64,000 bases of DNA from Adiantum capillus-veneris (taxonomy: Eukaryota > Streptophyta > Polypodiopsida > Polypodiales > Pteridaceae). The notes below the pieces were generated by a model. The model searched no databases, was not told the DNA's origin, and worked only from the letters and a program-made list of their open reading frames with translations. The DNA is taken from positions 8,536,648 to 8,600,647 of the forward strand of contig CM043968.1 in NCBI GenBank assembly GCA_014529385.2. The letters are read 5' to 3'. The position numbers were made by a program, and so were the translations under genes. This document shows, piece after piece, positions 40,401-43,380 of this stretch. Position 1 is the first letter of the stretch. Every line of letters starts with the position of its first letter.

Positions 40401-41879
40401 TGTCCTGCCATGCAAAGAGTGCCTGTGTGTCCACCTGCCTTGCATGAAGGGCTCCTGAGTCCTGACGGCAGATGCTCTGTGATGCGCTCGAGTGTCAATA
40501 CATACCTATCTGACGTATATTCATACATACCTCGAGGCTCACTTTACACCTAACACGTCTCATAATGGCTAGTCTTGCACACAAGCACCTTGCCATGTCA
40601 ACAGGCTCCTCTCCATGGCAGCAAGCATTTACTGTGCCAGCAAGCACCTCTCCACCTCGTCCCTTGCTCGAAGCTCCTTGCCACATCACGAAGTTGCTCA
40701 AGCTCCTCAAGCTAAGGTTGCTTAGTCAGCAATTTGTGACTCGTGTGTATACATACATGCGACTGCCCACTGGCCAATGTTTTAAGGCTCCCTTGCATGA
40801 GATAGAAGTTTCTTCAAGTTATGCATTCTTGGTAATAAGGGGTTATTGTTTGCTCAAAATGTACGATGAAGATTTTATTCAATCTCTTAAAACTCCGATT
40901 GAATCGAATCCATAAAAAATATCACATGTGCAAGCGCTTGGAAGCAAGCCCTGCTGGAAGTTGGTGCTTGATGTCCCAGGAGATTGGTCCATGTAAGGCC
41001 AAGTGCAGGTGCTTGTGTTAGCTAGTGATCTGTTGTTTATTCTACCGCTAAGCGAGAGGAACTATTTCCCCTTGAGATAGAATCCTTGGTAGGGTTCAAG
41101 ACATCAGTCTTCATTGTTTCCGTTCTCTGTGCTTATTTTTTTAAACAAGAAGGTTCCTCTCATATTGAGCAAGGGTATACATGCATGGACAAGAAAAAGA
41201 AAGTGGGTTTCATGTTTTCTCTTAGAAGAGCAACAAGTGGCAGACTTAGCTGGTGTTTTGTTTTGATTATGATTACATTGTTATTGATTCCATGTAGATG
41301 AAGTGTTCTGTGTTCTGATTAGTTGCAAATCAGGCTGTGTCGTTGTGCTTAAGGTTTGAGAACCTTTCTCAGCAGGTCTTAGTTAGGCCAAAATTATCAG
41401 CTGTTTTAGTGAGCGAGAGGTTTTGTCCTTGCTTTCTATACCTTACAGAGAGCAAGATCAGGATCTAGATGAGCTCAGTGCGAGTGTGGAACGGCTAGGG
41501 GATGTTGGGCTCACGATCCATGACGAGTTGATTTCTCAGGTAGCTCTGGAAGTTTCAGACGCAAACTCTCACAAATTTTTCAGTAGGTTTCTGAGTGCCC
41601 AAATTGTGTGTGGGGTCAGGATAGGATTATCGATGGTATTGGTCGAGAGATGGACAATACAACCAACAGGCTGGATTTTGTTCAGGTTGAATTCATATTC
41701 CCTGAAGCCCAGCTTCCATAATGTTCATGTTTTTTTTTTGGTTTGCTGAAATTCTTGGCAATTTGTTGCAGAAAAAAGTAGCTCATGTTATCAAAAGGGC
41801 TGGAGCAAAAGGACAAATAATGATGATAATCTTTCTTGTAATCTTACTACTTGTCTTGATTCTACTTGTTTTTTCTTGA
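7043..41879 (+). CDS. SYP61: SYP61-type Qc-SNARE (syntaxin), seven coding exons; join 7043-7141, 8702-8815, 8935-9048, 9326-9492, 41449-41539, 41620-41685, 41772-41879
   Basis: Known role of the family: a Qc-SNARE of the trans-Golgi network/early endosome that forms SNARE complexes for vesicle fusion. The spliced product has 252 residues (Arabidopsis SYP61 has about 245). The N-terminal '[13 protein letters not shown]' (19-31) matches the family start AQDPFY.VKEE; residues 20-110 form the syntaxin-6-like N-terminal domain ('KKWEQ', '[14 protein letters not shown]', '[11 protein letters not shown]'); 'MMRMP' and '[10 protein letters not shown]' precede the SNARE helix (about 166-220: '[20 protein letters not shown]', Q195 as the likely zero-layer glutamine, 'DRIID', 'NRLDFVQKKV'). 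'KRAGAKGQ' and a hydrophobic anchor (about 233-252) end the protein. Every junction is GT-AG and keeps phase. 'DGIG' replaces the usual DELD after RIID. The start codon at 7043 has an in-frame TAA just upstream. Confidence 0.95.
7597..7692. repeat. (CT)n microsatellites in intron 1
   Basis: Two CT blocks, 7597-7632 and 7649-7692, are separated by a short GATATGCGCAGCCCGA spacer. They are preceded by a flank 'GGAACCTCCAGGTAGCGTGA' that recurs in altered form before the CT block at 8435, so both belong to a duplicated segment. Confidence 0.9.
7713..7740. repeat. Perfect 13-bp inverted repeat with 2-nt spacer
   Basis: ATAAGCTATCTAC (7713-7725) and its exact reverse complement GTAGATAGCTTAT (7728-7740) are separated by GA. 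It can form a hairpin in DNA or in the intron RNA. It lies between the CT tracts and the direct repeat at 7747. Confidence 0.9.
7747..7929. repeat. Intron 1 direct repeat, copy 1
   Basis: About 183 bp starting 'CCTAATTCTACACCCACTAT' and ending near 'GGATTCATCTAGGTGTAT'. Copy 2 is at 8193-8375, with about 10 percent differences. No coding potential or transposon motif was recognised. Confidence 0.85.
8193..8375. repeat. Intron 1 direct repeat, copy 2
   Basis: Starts 'CCTACTTCTACACCCACTAT' and matches 7747-7929 along its length (shared GTATTTAGTCAATACTATGC and GGTGAATCTAGGCTTATC). It is followed about 60 bp later by a CT tract that has the same flank as the tract before copy 1. Confidence 0.85.
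8435..8504. repeat. (CT)35 microsatellite in intron 1
   Basis: An uninterrupted CT repeat of about 70 bp, preceded by 'CGAACCTCCAAGGCAGGATG', the diverged partner of the flank before 7597. It lies about 200 bp before exon 2. Confidence 0.95.
8702..8815 (+). CDS. SYP61: SYP61 coding exon 2
   Basis: 38 codons, residues 34-71 ('[17 protein letters not shown]' ... 'DCASIDWQ'), acceptor GCTTGACAG ending at 8701 and donor GTGCAAG at 8816. A second AG at 8708-8709 is possible but would break the phase. The chosen site gives the same spacing between EEVQ and KKW as in Arabidopsis. Confidence 0.93.
8935..9048 (+). CDS. SYP61: SYP61 coding exon 3
   Basis: 38 codons, residues 72-109 ('[20 protein letters not shown]' start, '[11 protein letters not shown]' end), matching the family pattern QVDEL.KAI.VA..DP..YG. 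The acceptor is GTGAGAAG at 8934 (a weak pyrimidine tract) and the donor is GTACTTTG at 9049. Confidence 0.93.
9326..9492 (+). CDS. SYP61: SYP61 coding exon 4
   Basis: 167 nt, residues 110-164 plus two bases of codon 165 (phase 2). It holds '[19 protein letters not shown]', 'MMRMP' and '[12 protein letters not shown]', the linker before the SNARE helix. The acceptor is CTTGACAG at 9325 and the donor is GTGAGTAT at 9493. The next exon lies almost 32 kb away. Confidence 0.94.
9493..10857 (+). other. Proximal intron 4 sequence without recognised element
   Basis: No protein was recognised. A + strand open stretch around 10120-10360 ('[18 protein letters not shown]') looks like a protein relic of unknown type. 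CT tracts lie at 10614-10639 and 10803-10847. Confidence 0.4.
10614..10847. repeat. Two (CT)n tracts in intron 4
   Basis: CT runs at 10614-10639 (26 bp) and 10803-10847 (45 bp). The second sits immediately before the LINE endonuclease fragment. Confidence 0.9.
10858..11236 (+). pseudogene. LINE endonuclease fragment
   Basis: The + strand reading resembles the endonuclease/exonuclease/phosphatase domain of non-LTR retrotransposons: 'GGVAVLSSG' near 10920, then after a frameshift '[20 protein letters not shown]', 'YIAICYFPP' and the catalytic '[12 protein letters not shown]' near 11145-11180. Known role: nicking the target DNA to prime reverse transcription. It ends abruptly at about 11236, where gypsy E3 gag begins. 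It may belong to the LINE-B family seen at 16342-18720 and 39100-40530, whose own endonuclease parts are missing. Confidence 0.75.
11237..11753 (+). pseudogene. E3 gag C-terminal part with zinc knuckle
   Basis: The + strand reading '[18 protein letters not shown]' then '[20 protein letters not shown]', with the zinc knuckle '[20 protein letters not shown]' in a second frame near 11565-11630, so a frameshift lies near 11380-11560. It is nearly the same as E2 gag. The N-terminal half of gag, the primer-binding site and the 5' LTR are absent; the fragment abuts a LINE piece. Confidence 0.8.
11754..12341 (+). pseudogene. E3 aspartic protease and linker
   Basis: The open reading '[18 protein letters not shown]' (active site D-P-G instead of D-S/T-G), '[16 protein letters not shown]', '[14 protein letters not shown]' (the C-terminal protease motif) and the RT-linker phrase '[18 protein letters not shown]'. 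Known role: cleaves the polyprotein. A single-base shift near 12318-12330 ends the frame at 12341, just before '[12 protein letters not shown]', which continues in the next frame. Confidence 0.88.
12342..13129 (+). pseudogene. E3 reverse transcriptase
   Basis: Gypsy RT read in one frame from about 12330: '[20 protein letters not shown]', '[17 protein letters not shown]', '[15 protein letters not shown]', 'MPFGLTNA', catalytic '[15 protein letters not shown]', '[16 protein letters not shown]', '[15 protein letters not shown]'. The catalytic box is FFDD. One in-frame TGA follows 'RRFV' at 13097-13099; the frame then goes on with '[12 protein letters not shown]'. Otherwise well preserved. Confidence 0.9.
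13130..13501 (+). pseudogene. E3 RNase H
   Basis: '[20 protein letters not shown]' (first catalytic Asp), '[19 protein letters not shown]' (Glu) and '[14 protein letters not shown]' (Asp) are all present. The frame ends in a TAG at 13499-13501 after 'RKLSEK' and continues in the same frame with '[14 protein letters not shown]', so a single nonsense change separates RNase H from integrase. Confidence 0.9.
13502..14581 (+). pseudogene. E3 integrase
   Basis: Integrase with the zinc-binding HHCC region ('[12 protein letters not shown]' type, then '[16 protein letters not shown]'), catalytic core Asp in 'AMDFIMDLP', Asp in '[15 protein letters not shown]' and Glu in '[15 protein letters not shown]', then '[20 protein letters not shown]'. 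Known role: inserts element DNA into the genome. The frame is open from 13502 to 14542 and then shifts; the C-terminal DNA-binding part follows in pieces from 14560. Confidence 0.9.
14582..15072 (+). pseudogene. E3 integrase C-terminus and chromodomain-like tail
   Basis: From 14682: '[20 protein letters not shown]' and '[16 protein letters not shown]', the usual integrase C-terminal 'RYYGPF...HPVFHVS' module. Then, past a TAG, '[15 protein letters not shown]' and '[17 protein letters not shown]', which resembles a chromodomain (YLVKWKGY...TWE). Known role: targets chromovirus insertion to certain chromatin. Stops at 14867 and near 15001 break it. Confidence 0.75.
15073..15086 (+). other. Polypurine tract of E3
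   Basis: AGAAGCCAGAGGGA directly precedes the TGTTGCTAATTGG start of the 3' LTR, the usual site of plus-strand DNA priming. Confidence 0.75.
15615..15633. repeat. 19-nt palindrome in LTR U3
   Basis: GGTCACTT, a TTT loop, then AAGTGACC: a perfect 8-bp stem with flanking GGCC on both sides. It could bind a transcription factor as a dimer or form a hairpin; a role is inferred only. Confidence 0.75.
16024..16135. repeat. 33-bp minisatellite, short array, in E3 LTR
   Basis: About three units, starting near 16024, 16057 and 16090, each containing TTACGGGAAAGTACGG or a variant with AAGGAACGG. The homologous array in the solo LTR at 29153 has six full units. Confidence 0.85.
16342..18720 (-). pseudogene. 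LINE-B1: non-LTR retrotransposon, 5'-truncated and decayed
   Basis: Minus-strand LINE. From high to low: '[12 protein letters not shown]' and '[18 protein letters not shown]' (18290-18590, linker between endonuclease and RT); '[20 protein letters not shown]' and catalytic '[11 protein letters not shown]' (17824-18200); '[15 protein letters not shown]' near 17600; 'ISWFQ'-like C-terminal domain; and a cysteine/histidine motif '[19 protein letters not shown]' near 16900. The fingers domain before 'GVKQGC' is mostly missing. Known role: copying LINE RNA into nicked target DNA. It starts abruptly at about 18720 within the gag of a family-A LTR element, so it is 5'-truncated or a partial copy. Confidence 0.85.
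18720..19509 (-). pseudogene. Family-A element A2: gag-like protein, cut by LINE-B1
   Basis: The minus-strand reading 18702-19334 gives about 200 residues: '[20 protein letters not shown]' and '[13 protein letters not shown]', then a lysine-rich part, a run of serines with asparagine (near 18930-18990), and a basic tail. The first part aligns with the + strand gag at 20900-21030 ('[18 protein letters not shown]', 'IDEIHLSW'), so it is the gag N-terminus of the same family. The reading ends inside LINE-B1. The stretch 19335-19509 is the leader between primer-binding site and gag. Confidence 0.6.
19510..19521 (-). other. Probable primer-binding site of A2
   Basis: The minus strand reads TGGCATTAGAGC, two changes from the tRNA-Met-complementary TGGTATCAGAGC found in E2 and E4. 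It lies one base inside the LTR end at 19523. Confidence 0.7.
19523..20243 (-). repeat. A2 5' LTR, family A
   Basis: Sense strand minus: TGTCACAAGGTGATGACGTG at 20243 to TTTGTTACA at 19523 (721 bp), TG...CA ends. The family block is at 19655-19680 with GCGCC, and U5 has GAGTCGAC and AGTTCCGTGCC as in E1. Several AAAGCAG-type repeats sit in U3. It abuts, head to head, the + strand LTR that begins at 20244. Confidence 0.85.
20244..20701 (+). repeat. A3 LTR, family A, 5' end cut by A2
   Basis: Same family in the opposite orientation: GATGTGGCAGG-type U3, AGCTTTTGG repeats, AATAAA (20531-20536) leading into the GAAATACCGAAAGGGGCGC block (to 20557), then U5. The TG start is missing because A2 lies there; U3 is incomplete. 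The inner end is near 20701. Confidence 0.8.
20702..21049 (+). pseudogene. A3 primer-binding site and gag N-terminus, cut at about 21049
   Basis: TGCTATTAGAGC at about 20702-20713 is a degenerate primer-binding site. A + strand reading from 20748 gives '[20 protein letters not shown]' and '[18 protein letters not shown]' then '[16 protein letters not shown]', homologous to the A2 gag. The frame then enters the LTR of another element at about 21050, which inserted here. Confidence 0.65.
21050..21781 (-). repeat. E5 3' LTR, family A
   Basis: Sense minus: TGTCACAAACTACTAACATG at 21781 to about 21050. The family block is present in diverged form (21182-21206, GAAATAACGAAAGGGATGCC). AAAGCAG-type repeats lie in U3. 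It is preceded, in sense, by a polypurine tract, so it is a 3' LTR and not solo. It interrupts A3 gag. Confidence 0.75.
21782..21794 (-). other. Polypurine tract of E5
   Basis: The minus strand reads AAAAAGGGGGGA immediately before the LTR start TGTCACAAAC. Confidence 0.75.
21795..22445 (-). other. E5 3' noncoding region
   Basis: No protein was recognised on either strand. It lies between the E5 polypurine tract and the poly(A) end of LINE-C and holds a three-unit minisatellite (22205-22366). By position it should be the internal 3' end of E5. Confidence 0.45.
22205..22366. repeat. Diverged 53-55 bp minisatellite (3 units)
   Basis: Units start at 22205, 22258 and 22313, each with ACAAC.AAACGCTCCCCA (or ATGCTCCCCA), a GGTCTGYGT core and a GAGGTTT end. 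Divergence is clear, so it is old. Confidence 0.75.
22446..23266 (-). pseudogene. LINE-C 3' part: zinc-binding (zf-RVT) region and poly(A) end
   Basis: The minus strand reads '[20 protein letters not shown]' then, after a frameshift, '[20 protein letters not shown]', the C..C....H....C pattern of the zf-RVT domain found C-terminal to plant LINE RTs. It ends at a T run on the + strand (22447-22455), i.e. a poly(A) tail. The main LINE-C body (30782-37925) lacks exactly this domain, and the gap between them is E4, so this is the displaced 3' end of LINE-C. Confidence 0.75.
23267..23271. repeat. Target-site duplication of E4, left copy (CAACC)
   Basis: CAACC at 23267-23271 flanks the remnant of the E4 3' LTR and matches 30782-30786 at the other end of E4. 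Confidence 0.65.
23272..23291 (-). repeat. Remnant of the E4 3' LTR (about 20 bp)
   Basis: TGAAACGAATGCGGAGATGG on the + strand matches 28784-28803 (TGAAATGAACGCGGAGATGG), the inner end of the E4 5' LTR, in 18 of 20 positions. The rest of the 3' LTR and the end of the chromodomain region are deleted. As a result a chimeric reading joins the E4 chromodomain to LINE-C. Confidence 0.65.
23292..23705 (-). pseudogene. E4 integrase C-terminus and truncated chromodomain
   Basis: The minus strand reads '[20 protein letters not shown]', '[20 protein letters not shown]', '[15 protein letters not shown]' and then the chromodomain start '[14 protein letters not shown]' and 'DKYLIKWKG'. The chromodomain is cut after KWKG. 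The open frame runs on through the LTR remnant into LINE-C, giving a 281-residue chimeric reading that is not a real protein. Confidence 0.88.
23706..24903 (-). pseudogene. E4 integrase
   Basis: HHCC finger '[20 protein letters not shown]' and '[15 protein letters not shown]', catalytic Asp in '[11 protein letters not shown]', Asp in '[19 protein letters not shown]' and the Glu region in 'MSSSERMN', then '[20 protein letters not shown]' and '[20 protein letters not shown]'. A single in-frame TAG at about 23964 splits the domain after 'SERMN'. The usual 'HPQTDGQTE' stretch before it is partly lost ('[10 protein letters not shown]'). Confidence 0.9.
24611..25099 (-). pseudogene. E4 RNase H
   Basis: '[20 protein letters not shown]' and '[16 protein letters not shown]', then '[17 protein letters not shown]'. 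The first catalytic Asp lies in the previous frame ('[17 protein letters not shown]', about 25020-25080), so a frameshift lies near 24990-25000. Confidence 0.88.
24984..26148 (-). pseudogene. E4 reverse transcriptase, disrupted by a 40-bp tandem duplication
   Basis: 26148-25751: '[20 protein letters not shown]', '[20 protein letters not shown]', '[20 protein letters not shown]', '[15 protein letters not shown]'. 25649-24984: '[18 protein letters not shown]', catalytic '[16 protein letters not shown]', '[16 protein letters not shown]', '[15 protein letters not shown]'. Between them a 40-bp segment is duplicated in tandem (25671-25710 and 25711-25750), shifting the frame. The RT is otherwise nearly complete. 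Confidence 0.93.
25671..25750. repeat. 40-bp perfect tandem duplication
   Basis: Copies at 25671-25710 and 25711-25750 both start CGTATGGAAGCCTGTCTTAG and look identical. 40 is not a multiple of three. Confidence 0.95.
26309..26953 (-). pseudogene. E4 zinc knuckle and aspartic protease
   Basis: Minus strand: '[19 protein letters not shown]' (CCHC knuckle), then protease '[18 protein letters not shown]' and '[17 protein letters not shown]'. The active site reads D-N-G rather than D-S/T-G. The frame differs from the gag frame upstream, with a one-base shift near 26990-27000: the same frame reads '[19 protein letters not shown]' upstream. Confidence 0.88.
26950..27858 (-). pseudogene. E4 gag
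   Basis: Starts at '[20 protein letters not shown]' (ATG at 27858; the open frame extends further to 28059 but has no homology there). A coiled-coil segment ('[20 protein letters not shown]' region) precedes the capsid-like gag '[20 protein letters not shown]', '[20 protein letters not shown]', '[20 protein letters not shown]'. Known role: virus-like particle structure. It ends in a frameshifted '[10 protein letters not shown]'. Confidence 0.88.
27859..28771 (-). other. E4 untranslated leader
   Basis: About 0.9 kb between gag and the primer-binding site. It holds a T run near 28081, the CT tract 28403-28462 and AT-rich DNA with no coding similarity. Confidence 0.6.
28403..28462. repeat. (CT)30 microsatellite in E4 leader
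   Basis: An uninterrupted CT repeat of about 60 bp on the + strand, i.e. GA in the sense of E4. Confidence 0.95.
28772..28783 (-). other. Primer-binding site of E4 (initiator tRNA-Met type)
   Basis: The minus strand reads TGGTATCAGAGC immediately after the LTR end at 28784. Confidence 0.9.
28905..28909. repeat. Target-site duplication of solo LTR-C, left copy (ACGTA)
   Basis: ACGTA directly left of TGTCACAAAAC. The same five bases are at 30289-30293 directly right of the LTR. Confidence 0.9.
29019..29038. repeat. C run (20 bp) in solo LTR-C
   Basis: A homopolymer C tract. The E3 LTR has GGGG at the equivalent place (16211-16217), so it expanded here. Confidence 0.85.
29153..29380. repeat. 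33-bp minisatellite with 66-bp alternation in solo LTR-C
   Basis: Units start at 29153, 29186, 29219, 29252, 29285, 29318 and 29351 (the last partial). Two types alternate: one with GGCCGTTCCTT and one with GAAGCCGTACTTTC, both ending CCGTAAGGGACTTA. 33 bp is 11 codons, so long repetitive open frames arise on both strands; these are not genes. Confidence 0.95.
30289..30293. repeat. Target-site duplication of solo LTR-C, right copy (ACGTA)
   Basis: ACGTA directly right of the LTR end at 30288. Confidence 0.9.
30782..30786. repeat. Target-site duplication of E4, right copy (CAACC)
   Basis: CAACC follows the E4 LTR end (GGCCCA, 30776-30781) and matches 23267-23271. Confidence 0.65.
30787..31848 (-). 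pseudogene. LINE-C: RT C-terminus and following region
   Basis: The minus strand at 31621-31848 reads '[20 protein letters not shown]', '[20 protein letters not shown]' and '[12 protein letters not shown]', the usual C-terminal part of plant LINE RTs. 30801-31620 holds further pieces of the C-terminal connection ('[20 protein letters not shown]' region) broken by stops. It leads up to the E4 insertion at 30781; its continuation is at 23266. Confidence 0.85.
31849..31853. repeat. Target-site duplication of solo LTR A5, left copy (GCCCA)
   Basis: GCCCA directly left of TGTCACC. The same bases are at 33334-33338. Confidence 0.9.
31854..33333 (+). mobile_element. Solo LTR A5 (1480 bp), family A, inside LINE-C RT
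   Basis: + sense: TGTCACC at 31854 to GGTTACA at 33333, near-perfect 7-bp inverted ends with a GCCCA duplication. It carries AATAAA (33126-33131) leading into GAAATACCGAAAGGGGCGCC (to 33152), then GGGGCCAATCTGG, the family-A R/U5 order. No internal element sequence is attached. It splits the LINE RT right after the 'RYLG' motif: 'PVRYLG' lies on the right and '[11 protein letters not shown]' on the left. Confidence 0.92.
33334..33338. repeat. Target-site duplication of solo LTR A5, right copy (GCCCA)
   Basis: GCCCA directly right of GGTTACA. Confidence 0.9.
33339..34443 (-). pseudogene. LINE-C reverse transcriptase (main part)
   Basis: Minus strand: '[20 protein letters not shown]', '[20 protein letters not shown]', '[20 protein letters not shown]' (fingers/palm), '[20 protein letters not shown]' and '[16 protein letters not shown]' in a second frame, then '[19 protein letters not shown]' at the catalytic site (33470-33520), '[11 protein letters not shown]' and 'LPVRYLG'. 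The catalytic F/Y-A-D-D reads F-A-N-D, so it is inactive. Several frameshifts are present. Confidence 0.9.
34444..34908 (-). pseudogene. LINE-C linker between endonuclease and RT
   Basis: A helical, glutamine- and arginine-rich open reading of 146 residues ('[20 protein letters not shown]', '[19 protein letters not shown]'), the segment that in plant LINEs lies between endonuclease and RT. It ends in 'GAFFETMGP', just before the RT region. Confidence 0.8.
34909..35592 (-). pseudogene. LINE-C endonuclease
   Basis: Starts at 35592 with '[20 protein letters not shown]' and '[11 protein letters not shown]' (the N-terminal metal-binding Asn and Glu motifs), then '[20 protein letters not shown]' and, in a further frame, '[13 protein letters not shown]' (the SRIDR.Y motif). 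Known role: nicks target DNA. It is broken into at least three frames. Confidence 0.88.
35593..37567 (-). pseudogene. LINE-C ORF1 (gag-like, zinc knuckle)
   Basis: 36227-36850 reads '[20 protein letters not shown]' then '[18 protein letters not shown]' (CCHC knuckle), followed by a proline-rich tail. 36934-37116 reads '[20 protein letters not shown]', and 37235-37567 gives the N-terminus ('[17 protein letters not shown]'). This matches the RNA-binding ORF1 of plant L1-like LINEs. Stops and shifts break it. 35593-36226 is the ORF1-ORF2 stretch with a decayed tail. Confidence 0.8.
37568..37925 (-). other. LINE-C 5' untranslated region, GC-rich
   Basis: A G-rich + strand (C-rich in LINE sense) stretch with sharply higher GC than its right neighbour; composition changes at about 37920. 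No coding motif was recognised. A G run sits at 37518-37528. Confidence 0.55.
37926..39084 (-). pseudogene. E5 gag-like region (family A), with 279-bp tandem duplication
   Basis: Minus strand: '[20 protein letters not shown]', '[20 protein letters not shown]', '[20 protein letters not shown]', then a duplicated segment, a basic Ser/Pro part, and '[20 protein letters not shown]' followed by YGKV, matching E1 ('GLVPD...ELCRAWGKV'). It is placed in family A by that phrase. It is cut on the left by LINE-C at about 37925 and on the right by LINE-B2 near 39100. The function of the N-terminal part is not recognised. Confidence 0.55.
38201..38758. repeat. 279-bp tandem duplication in E5 gag
   Basis: Copies 38201-38479 and 38480-38758, both starting TCAAATGAGGCCTTTGAGG, with about eight base differences. 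279 is a multiple of three. Confidence 0.95.
39100..40530 (-). pseudogene. LINE-B2: second copy of the LINE-B family
   Basis: Minus strand: '[12 protein letters not shown]' at 40310-40350 (the same motif as LINE-B1), 'CEGFPDTWE' near 40010, '[20 protein letters not shown]' and '[16 protein letters not shown]' (39790-39910), '[20 protein letters not shown]' near 39560-39620, and '[13 protein letters not shown]' near 39390-39440. The catalytic Y-A-D-D is changed ('HWDIVLIA'). Fingers and palm absent from LINE-B1 are present here. The 3' part breaks off at about 39100 and the endonuclease is missing. Confidence 0.85.
40161..40205. repeat. C run (27 bp) followed by (CT)9
   Basis: An uninterrupted C at 40161-40187, then CT repeats to 40205, inside LINE-B2. 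Confidence 0.9.
40531..41448 (+). other. Distal intron 4 sequence
   Basis: No transposon protein was recognised. 40560-40720 contains short repeats of the type 'AAGCACCT.GCCA' / 'AGCTCCT'. It ends in a good acceptor (CTTTCTATACCTTACAG) before exon 5. Confidence 0.5.
41449..41539 (+). CDS. SYP61: SYP61 coding exon 5
   Basis: 91 nt: the last base of Lys165, then residues 166-195 ('[17 protein letters not shown]', '[13 protein letters not shown]'). This is the first half of the SNARE helix, ending in the likely zero-layer Gln195. Donor GTAGCTCT at 41540. Confidence 0.95.
41620..41685 (+). CDS. SYP61: SYP61 coding exon 6
   Basis: 22 codons, residues 196-217 ('[20 protein letters not shown]' then VQ), the second half of the SNARE helix. 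Acceptor GTGTGGGGTCAG at 41619 and donor GTTGAATT at 41686 (a weak donor). Confidence 0.94.
41772..41879 (+). CDS. SYP61: SYP61 coding exon 7 (membrane anchor, stop)
   Basis: Residues 218-252 and a TGA at 41877-41879. '[15 protein letters not shown]' precedes a 20-residue hydrophobic segment rich in Ile, Leu and Val, the tail anchor. The family has the same KKVG...K..GAKGQ before the anchor. Acceptor AATTTGTTGCAG at 41771. Confidence 0.95.
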   Translation, partial: KKVAHVIKRAGAKGQIMMIIFLVILLLVLILLVFS

Positions 41880-43380
41880 ATAGCTGGTATGGAGAGTGTA
41901 GGCTGTTTATCCCCAGCCGATTTTCGAAAGCTTGATTGTTGGTACATTTTTATAGCTGGAGAGTTTGAGCATTTGGAGGTGGGAAGCTTTCAAATGCTGG
42001 TTTTACCAAGCGTTGTATTTCCCCCTTATATTGAGTGCTGGCCACATGTTCGTTGTTGATAGGGTGTGCTCTTCTTTGTCTCTACCTAATCTGGAGTCAC
42101 TGTAGTGGATAACTTTGTATTTTGCAAGTAGGGATTGGTTGAATAGATCACATGTGCCCTTGATTTTGAGGTTTATGGGTATACCATGTTATAAGGTAAA
42201 GAAAGGGGCTTATTGCATAATCGGACTGAAATGTTGCAAGGATGTGATAGCATTCATTTTAAGAGTTCACTATGGGTCATTTCATCAAGCAATGCTCTGA
42301 TGCCATGTAAATACTGGTCTCAAAGCACAAAGCATTTGTAACAGTTCTTGCATTTGCTAGCGCTACTGGAGTTCTTCACCGTGCAGCTTGTTTGTAGCTA
42401 CATGTTTTTTATTGGCAAGCAACTCTCAGCTTCAGCTAATGCAGAAGGTTCTTTCATTCATGGCATGATGGCATGGGCATCTCCAGTAGCTGCATTGCAT
42501 TAGGATTCTTCAACAGGCAATGCTTGATAAGGAAAGTGATATGCCTCATGGTACTCAAAAAGGACTTTTATTTCTCCATCCTTGAGGGTTCCTGATGACT
42601 CTGTTCTCCATTTGAAAATTCATTGCTATGTTTTGGGTGGGTGGCATTCTCAAATGTTGGTGTGCGTAAACACCCCCCCCCCGTGGCAGCTGCCCTCTCT
42701 CTCTCTCTCTCTCATATTTGCAAGGTGCCTGTTTTGCGATGAGTAGAAGATTGTCGCCCTTTATAAGGTGGAGATTAGCAGATGTTCTTCTTTGTCTACA
42801 AGTGCGTTTGAACCCTACTCTCTCTCATCCAAGCCGTTTGCCAATTGTTTCCTTGCAATGTATAGATAATCTTGCCTGAAAAGCTCAAGCTAGTATTGAT
42901 TCTCTCATTGATGATTTTCCAAGTATCATCTCATGTGTCTATATGCTCCTCTCTAAATGGAATCTCCTCCCCCTCAAGATTCCTTATGCTAAAAGTAAAG
43001 GCTCCCTTGCTTTTAGTATATGTCCCCATTGTAGAAAGGGTCTCCAAGGATAGACACTTTTGCAAATCTAAGACCAAAGACAATTACCACTGTCTGTTGG
43101 TCTCTTTAGATTGGTTCTATCCCCTTAACCAGCTTTGGGGAAAGCAATGGCCAGAGGCAAGCTGGATAGTGGTAACAAATAACATTTGGATGAAATAGTG
43201 GCCTCTGACAAGATAAAGATCTCTCTTTGGAAAGTGTTATGGGAGTGATACTCTACAAAAAGTAAAGTTTCCAACACTTTCCATGAAAATAGAAACCCCA
43301 CTGGCCCTTGTGAAATTGGAGGGATTAAGCGAATTGTACGTTCACTCTATTCTTGGCATACCGATTTTTGATCGGGATAA
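41880..43380 (+). other. 3' flank of SYP61 (3' UTR and intergenic)
   Basis: A 3' UTR is expected here; no canonical AATAAA could be assigned with confidence close to the stop. A C run (about 42672-42682) and CT repeats (42694-42713) are present. 42870-43200 contains an open + strand reading with no recognised homology. Confidence 0.45.

Larger units (their letters stand above)
9493..41448 (+). other. SYP61: SYP61 intron 4, about 32 kb, filled with nested retrotransposons
   Basis: It runs from donor GTGAGT at 9493 to acceptor CTATACCTTACAG at 41448. Splicing joins AA (end of exon 4) to A (start of exon 5), making Lys165 and continuing '[10 protein letters not shown]' without loss. It is 31,956 bp, against 80-1560 bp for the other five introns. 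It holds at least nine retroelement pieces, described separately. Most are antisense to the gene. Confidence 0.93.
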
